Part shown: in pieces, positions 57,968 to 64,000 of the stretch
How positions within the stretch are numbered: position 1 is the first letter of the stretch
Layout of the letters: each line of letters begins with the position of its first letter
Origin: Zhengitettix transpicula
Taxonomy: Eukaryota; Arthropoda; Insecta; Orthoptera; Tetrigidae
Assembly (NCBI GenBank): GCA_037074705.1
Contig: CM073590.1
Span: 236,208,101-236,272,100, forward strand
Reading direction: 5' to 3'
DNA: 64,000 nt
Notes under the pieces: model-generated
Told to the model about the DNA's origin: nothing
The model's input: only the letters and a program-made list of their open reading frames with translations
The model's database searches: none
Position numbers and translations under genes: made by a program

Positions 57968-58156
57968 CCTTTGGAGTTGATCATCGTCCGACCGTGGCAC
58001 CGCGACCTTCAAGAATATACAACCCTCTACAGCCAGCTGAAGCTCTTCCTCGAAACCTCCATCGCCCTCGAGGCCCCTTGCACTACCATCAGATGGGGAA
58101 ACAGACATGTGAGCCGAGTGGAATGGAAACCTGTGGGCTATTCCACGAGTTTTTGA
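57968..58156 (+). CDS. Unrecognised frame with coding-like base use
   Basis: After a TGA at 57965 the frame is open for 62 codons to TGA at 58154-58156. Between about 58,005 and 58,140 third positions are mostly C or G (for example CTC TAC AGC CAG CTG AAG CTC), in contrast to the flanks. There is no ATG in a good position. A donor-like CAT|GTGAGC lies at about 58,108. It matches no family I recognise. It may be an exon, a retroelement scrap or a chance GC patch; a second frame (57964-58179) is equally open. Confidence 0.22.
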   Translation, partial: PLELIIVRPWHRDLQEYTTLYSQLKLFLETSIALEAPCTTIRWGNRHVSRVEWKPVGYSTSF

Positions 58157-60219
58157 ACCATCCTGATTGTCCGTGTTGATAGAAATTCACCCATTGGGAC
58201 CAGCACATGTCATTCGTTAAATCTTTACCAGTTTACCCTAGATATAAAATAGCAGGCATTTTTAATCTCTTATACCAAATTATTAGCCCAAAAATAATAA
58301 TATTTTAATTTTTAATGACCTTATGGTTTGTCCTACGTAGCAGGAGTTAAAGTAAGCGTAAAAGATTTTTGTAATCTGTACAACGTTTTATATTGATGAC
58401 ACGTTGCCATCAAAAAGTAAACTGATGAATTTTGGATAGTAGTTAAAGATTTGGCCTGTGACATGAGAACGAGATGGATAAAAGGTAACTCGATATAATT
58501 TTTATTTGTTTGCAATGTTTAAAATGTAAAGGGTACTCATTAGTAATTAAAATATCACTGACAATAATTAGTGACCGAATGTGCAACAATTACAGTAATT
58601 AGATAGAATAATAAGGAATGGATGAATTACTATGACCGCAATAACTGAGTATTAAACTGTTATATATGGTCGTTCTAATTCATTTTCTTTCCACTGAGTA
58701 TTTTTTAATGTATATGTATCTTTTAGAGAGGACTAACGTTACATTAATTCTTCAAATGCCTGAGATATTATTATTACGCAAATTTTCTCCTAAACGTTAG
58801 ACGTAGTATTCAATCAATACTGTCCCCAAAATTCTACCCAATTCTGCACGCTAAAAGGTGTGCAATAATTTCGAGAGTCCATTGTCCCATTAATGGCTGC
58901 GATTTTGGAATAAAGACCTTTCATTGAGTTAGCCCATTCTTCATGTCCACCGCATGCTTTATAGTCCAGCTTCCTGCCTTCTGCTTTCTACCCCACTGCG
59001 GTTAACTTTTTCATTTCCACCCCCCCCCCCTTTCTCCCCCCACTCCAGAATCATAAATTCAGTCTTTTTCTCCTCTGTATTCTTTTTCAACCTATCCTGT
59101 CAGGTTTTTTTTACTTTTTCACCGTGGTTACCCGATGATGAACGTGGCTTATTTATGTGTCTTCTGAAATTGTTGTGAATATAATCAACTATTGAACAGT
59201 AAATACTGTCACACAAATTGTTGGTAACTTTACAACGTTAAGTGATAAAGTTTATCTATTGAAAGACAACTTTCAATAAGTAAATATAAATATAAAATTC
59301 AGCTGTTACCGTATAAAATCTGAGTAAGTTTATGAATCAAGAAAGATCACATACATCTTGTGACCCGCAGTACTCACAGATCAACGCATTTAATTATATG
59401 ATACTCTAATTTTCGTTAGTTTTTATTATCAGTATAAATTAAATAAATTAACGAACTTTATGTAAAGATATTCTAGAATATTTTATTTAAAATAACAACG
59501 ACGTTACATACCATTTTTGTTGACAAGGAGGTACAGAAACTTTGTTGTTGTATTGAATAAAATATTTTAAAATAGGGTCGTTAATTTATTTAATATATAA
59601 TTTTTATATGATACTAATACATTGTGCAGATAAATTTATTCCTTCCCCAGAGTGAATCTGATTGAATATTTGTCATATTCGGAAATATGTTATTTTATTT
59701 ACGTTCATAGGGAAATCTTGATCTGAATGAATTATTCAAGCAATAGAACGTACATGTTTCCAAAAAAAATTTAAACAGTTTACTGATACCATAAGTCGAT
59801 TAGAAAGGAATAGAGTAAAGCATTTGGCACTATTTCTCTAAGGATTTTTTTTTTAAAAAACAGCAAACAAATTTGGGTAGTATTGAACATGGTAAACATA
59901 TTAATGGATTACAGAATTAATATTGGGGTCACTGATGAAATGTCGTGCTTTAAAATTTTATATACTATACTGTTGTACGTTTTAAGAATAATTATTGATA
60001 TATTACTATTATAATTAGAATACTACGAATGATAATTATTCCGAGTGGTCTGCAGCAAACGTTTCATGAACGCATGAATTAACTATTAGTGACGCCATTT
60101 TGCATTAGTTAAACAGTATCCAGGTGACAGGAATTATATTCCAATATATTAGATATAAATGTAATACATTATATTGTCTTTGTTAATCAAGAAACAAAAT
60201 TATAGAAACATGTATAATA
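58157..60219. other. AT-rich stretch, no gene seen
   Basis: Includes a C-run at about 59,021-59,032 and chance frames. No repeat family recognised. Confidence 0.5.
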
Positions 60220-61420
60220 TGATAATTATACAACCGTGTTTGGTTTAATCTTGAATTAAATTTTAAATAAATTAAATGAGCCGAATAAACTTCCTATAAC
60301 AATTTCAAAAATTTTAACTGCAGTTTTGGTCTTATAATTTTATAATTCACCTAATGTTTTAAAAGAATTATAATTATCCGCCTCCCTCTTTTAAAAAATA
60401 AATGTTAAAAACACCATATTAATTATAATTATAATAAATTAAATGAGCCGAATAAATTTTCTATAAGAGTTTTAAAAATTTTAACTGCAGTTTTGGTCTT
60501 ATAATTTTATGATTTACCTAATTTTTTAAAAGAATTATAACTATCCGCCTCCCTCTTTTAAAAATTAAATTATAAAAACACCAGATTAATGGTCACAAAA
60601 AATTATTACCATATTTAACAGGCACAACGTTTCATCCCTGATTGGAACCTTTTCAATCGTACAATTATAATTCAATTTCGTTATTATTTATCATAAGAAA
60701 ATTTGTTATTCTAATTTTTCATTTATTAAATTATAAATTAATTTAATTCTAATTGTACACATGAAGATATTCCAATTCAGGGACGAAACGTTGTGTGTGT
60801 TAAATATTACGATTTAAATGTGATAACAAAATTTTCTCGACAATAGGTTGTAGTTTTTAAAAATTTTCTAAATGTTTTTAATTATAAAATTATGATAATT
60901 ATACAACCGTGTTAAGTTTAATCTGGAATGAAATTTTAAATAAATAAAATCAGCCGAATGGATTTGCTATAAGAGTTTTAGAATTTTTAACTGCAGTTTT
61001 GGTCTTATAATTTTATAATTCACCTAATTTTTTAAAAGAATTATAATTATCCAACTCCCTCTTTTAAAAAATAAATGTTAAAAACACCAGATTAATGGTC
61101 ACAAAAATTTATTACCATATTTAACAGGCAGAACGTTTCATCCCTGATTGGGACCTTTTCAAATGTAAAATTATAATTAAATTCTATTATAATTTATTAT
61201 AAGAAAATTTTTTATTCTAATTTTTCATTTATTAAATTATAAATGAATTGAATTCAAATTGTACACATGAAGAGGTTCCAATTCAGGAACGAAACGTTGT
61301 GTGTTAAATATTATGGTTTAAATGTGATAACAAAATTTTCTCGACAATAGGCTGTAGTTTTTTAAAAATTTCTAAAAGCTTTTAATTATAAAATTAAAAA
61401 TTTATGTCTCTTTTAAAAAT
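60220..61420 (+). repeat. Nested tandem array, units of about 506 bp with inner foldbacks
   Basis: TAACTGCAGTTTTGGTCTTA recurs at 60315, 60482 and 60988, giving a short 167-base step and then a 506-base period; GATAATTATACAACCGTGTT recurs at about 60220 and 60893. Each long unit contains an inverted pair: CACAACGTTTCATCCCTGATTGG on one side, and ACATGAAGA...GGGACGAAACGTTGTG or ...GGAACGAAACGTTGTG on the other. At 61,266-61,300 GTTCC and GGAAC form a perfect five-pair hairpin between ATGAAGAG and GAAACG. Confidence 0.85.
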
Positions 61421-61459
61421 TAATAACAACAAAAAATTCCAAATAAATAAAAATGAACT

Positions 61460-61735
61460 GGTGATATAAATACCACACAACGTTTCTGGAAAACTTGTTC
61501 CTTTCTTCAGGTTCCAAGAAAAGTAAAAAAAAACACAAAGGGCGTAGAGTGACACAACTTCATAATTCTGTTTTTGAATTTTTTATCAACTTAATAGTGC
61601 GGTTGTGTCGCTCTACGGTCTTCTGATTTTTCAGTTTTCTCAGCACAACTTCAAGAAATGATCAAGTTTTCCAGAAACGTTGTGAGGGATTTACATCATC
61701 ACTTCTTTTGTCTGTATTCAAGTATTTTTATTATT
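61460..61735. repeat. Foldback element, GTTGTGT family
   Basis: Left arm ATAAATACCACACAACG...CTTTCTTCAGG, right arm ...CAAGAAATGATCAAG...GAAACGTTGTGAGGG, around GCGGTTGTGTCGCTCTACGG. It follows directly on the tandem array. Confidence 0.85.
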
Positions 61736-61809
61736 ATTTTAATTTTAATTTTGATCAAGAATATGATTTTGACGTTGTTCCTTAATTGGAATAAATACTT
61801 GTGGAGAAT

Positions 61810-62229
61810 GTTCCCACATGCCGAGGCACCTCGGCCTGTTTTGAGAGGTTTATGTTCCGAAGTCGCAGACTCTGGGCATACGGTAAGAGTTGTACGATAT
61901 TCCTATTGGAATAGTCGGCCAGCTGCCTCCCATTCCGGTCAAGGCACGGCGAGGAGAAAGCTGCGATCACCACAGCAACCACCTCTACCGCCATCGGAAG
62001 GGTATGGGACAAGTACCAAATGTCCGACCTACTTGATGCAGTTGATTTCTAGGGTATTCCCTGCATCAATTTTAGACGAGTTGCAGGGTAGAATCCTTAA
62101 ACCATAGCCCGGGGGCCCTAGTTAACCCTTTGCTACGTTGCTCTGCATTTCCGCTTCCCCCAATTCACTCCTTTTCCGATGCTATCAGAGGGGAGTTGCC
62201 ACTATGAGGATTACCCTACATATAGCCTA
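61810..62229 (+). repeat. PSR copy, 5'-truncated, diverged
   Basis: It starts TTCCCACATGCCGAGGC and ends ATATAGCCTAATAAATAAT, with no clean A-tail. Substitutions such as CATTCCGGTCAAGG and TGCAGTTGATTTCTAGGG make it older than most. The 149-codon frame crossing it starts in unrelated sequence at 61658 and is not a gene. Confidence 0.9.
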
Positions 62230-64000
62230 ATAAATAATTTGGAAGTAGTGTTTAATTATTTTACTGATAAACAAGGATTGACTGAGTTATTGAAAGTTAA
62301 ATAAAAATTTATAAATTTTATCGAACCCATTTTAATTTGTATGAAAAGTCTGCATTCGATTTTAAAATGACGTATGACCACTTGTCATCTGTTGAAGAAT
62401 ATTCCACTCTCGGCAATATTCTTCTACCACCGTAAGATATTTCTCGAGTGCAGTGTAGTTCCATTGAGACTTTTAGAAATGCTACAAAAGTAATATCGAT
62501 AATTCAAACGGAAGTGATGCGTTGTAATATGTGGTAATGTGCAGTGATGCAGGCAAAGTGTGCATCTGAGATGGATGGCGCTCTTAATGGAGAGAGCATT
62601 GATGCAAACTAGGTTAAAATGATTTTGAGGAGACTGTGGTGCAGTTGGTACTGCAGTGCCGTGCCATAAGTTCGTGGGTGGGGGAAGACCCCCGGTCGTA
62701 GCGGTAAAAACAGATTTGGGTGTCCGAGAAAGCGGGCAATTTGCATAAAACGTGGCAGAGCTAATAGCGTAACTCAGGCGTGTGACGACGATCTATTCAT
62801 TAGAGGCTCTGCGATCGATGCTCTGCGGCACGTCTGCAGTCCTTCCTCTCCGTCCGTTCAACTGCTGCAAAATCCCCCAAACCGCCCGCCTCCCCCCTGC
62901 GAGTATTTATACTTCTATGCGGATATTAACAACGGTACGACTTTGCTCCTACCCGGGCGGCGTTGTCGTGTTTCTTACGACGTTCACAGTCAGGGAAAAG
63001 TGTCCCAAGTATTAAAACTTTCCCTGTTGTAACTGATTTTAACCTTCACGCTCTGCGGCACGTCTGCAGTCTTTCCTCCTCCCTCCCCCATCCTCCCTAA
63101 CACGTAAATCTCTTTGACCTGCTGCAGAACTCCGACTGTCGCACAGTTGCTACTTTTCACTGGTCATGTTCAGACACTCGGAAATTGAATTTAATATTGC
63201 TCGTTGTAGTTGACAAAAGAAAGAAGTAACGAATACTAATGTGCCAATAAACGGAAAATAAAAAAAAAGTGTCTGTCGTCACGTTTCCGTATTGAAAATT
63301 TTCTTTTATTACAATTTATTCGTTCAATTAGTCCTCAACTGAGCAAATAGGACACGTCAAATCACTTGAACATACATGTATGGTGTAGTCAAGAATAACA
63401 ACGAAAGATACAACACAGGGAAGGTATATAAATTTTAAAAAATATATAATACTATATATATATATATATATATATATTTAATATTAAAAATATTATAAAA
63501 AAATAGTAAAAATGTGAAGGAATGTAAAGAGAACGAAACTTCGTCTTTGCTTCCACTATTTACATTATTTGATGGCACGGCAGCCCCTACCAAGACGACT
63601 ACCACACATTACACATTCTGGAACACGTGATTTTCTCCCTCTAACTCTTCCGGAAAAAATGAAACTTTTGAATCAACAAATTCAATTTTTATACGTAACT
63701 TGCGATAATTATTTTAAATATAAAGTAACTTTGTCCATGTAAGTATTGAAGGTTAAGAAACTATATACTATACACCGTAATCAGTACCAAAATTAACGAT
63801 AAACGTTCAGCTGAGTTCAGGGAAATTCTGTTGGCGGCACCATACAGGAAAGACACTTGGAAAGATTTGTTAGAGGTATTTAATGACTTGAAGTATCTTC
63901 AATGGTATGTGGTAGACATTTCATGACTGTGTAAAGAAAGAAACTAAGAGAAAAAAAGTGATTTAAAATTTAATTTCCTGGAAACAAGTGCTGATTATGA
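62230..64000. other. No gene confirmed
   Basis: 62,500-63,160 is CpG-richer and contains a direct repeat, GCTCTGCGGCACGTCTGCAG, at 62,819 and 63,050. A degenerate A-box-like TGGTGCAGTTGG lies at 62,637. The last kilobase is AT-rich. Confidence 0.4.
63449..63478. repeat. (TA)n microsatellite
   Basis: TA run in AT-rich sequence. Confidence 0.9.

Noticed and set aside
61658..62107. 149-codon plus-strand frame
   Set aside because: It starts in a foldback relic and ends inside a PSR copy; the shared part recurs with stops and shifts in other copies.
1..64000. CRISPR array, bacterial operons or rRNA genes
   Set aside because: No regularly spaced direct repeats with unique spacers, no long prokaryote-like coding frames and no rRNA core sequence; the window is eukaryotic.

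Overview
This is a eukaryotic, AT-rich window (roughly two thirds A+T by eye) with no intact protein-coding gene. Frames longer than 100 codons are rare, and most lie inside repeats or low-complexity sequence. The content is intergenic or intronic DNA of a large, repeat-rich animal genome. Helitron ends, a pogo/Tigger-type MITE, a tRNA-derived SINE, a non-LTR reverse-transcriptase relic and a Gypsy-like gag relic fit an arthropod. I cannot name the species or order from sequence alone.

The dominant component is one repeat family, called PSR here (poly(A)-tailed structured repeat; the name is mine). At least 18 recognisable recent copies on both strands cover about 7.2 kb (11% of the window): 6.5-7.0, 10.8-11.3, 14.5-14.8, 16.6-17.1, 20.1-20.4, 22.1, 28.8-29.0, 40.0-41.0 (two), 42.4-42.9, 44.4-44.9, 45.3-45.9, 50.0-50.9 (two), 52.5-52.9, 52.9-53.2, 57.1-57.4 and 61.8-62.2 kb. 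Two much older copies lie at 4.35-5.0 kb. Copies usually keep the 3' end and an A-run while the 5' end is variably truncated, as expected of RNA-mediated retroposition. The full unit (about 530 bp) is GC-rich and carries a series of strong hairpins. It has no recognised protein and no clear pol III boxes on its sense strand.

The second theme is a set of AT-rich foldback and tandem families (11.5, 18.7-19.9, 24.2, 26.9-27.9, 31.5, 35.4, 54.2-54.6, 56.6-56.8 and 60.2-61.7 kb). Many carry a motif of the form CTGA(N)3 - short hairpin - GAAAC. This resembles the conserved core of hammerhead ribozymes, which are known from Penelope-like retroelements and some satellite DNAs; most copies here look decayed.

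Other mobile DNA: Helitron-like elements (7.15-7.6, 12.63-13.46, 26.17-26.88, 32.6-33.5, 36.66-37.37 kb), a pogo/Tigger MITE (31.9-32.2 kb), a tRNA-derived SINE (45.0-45.2 kb), a frameshifted non-LTR reverse-transcriptase tail (28.6-28.8 kb) cut off by a PSR insertion, and a primer-binding-site-like repeat followed by a gag-like frame with one internal stop (43.4-44.0 kb). Host-gene traces are weak: an acceptor-plus-donor (recursive-type) splice consensus on the minus strand at 28,450, and candidate coding exons on the plus strand near 38.6 and 51.1 kb. Microsatellites, a 0.34-kb minisatellite at 47.4 kb and a few CpG-rich blocks make up the rest.
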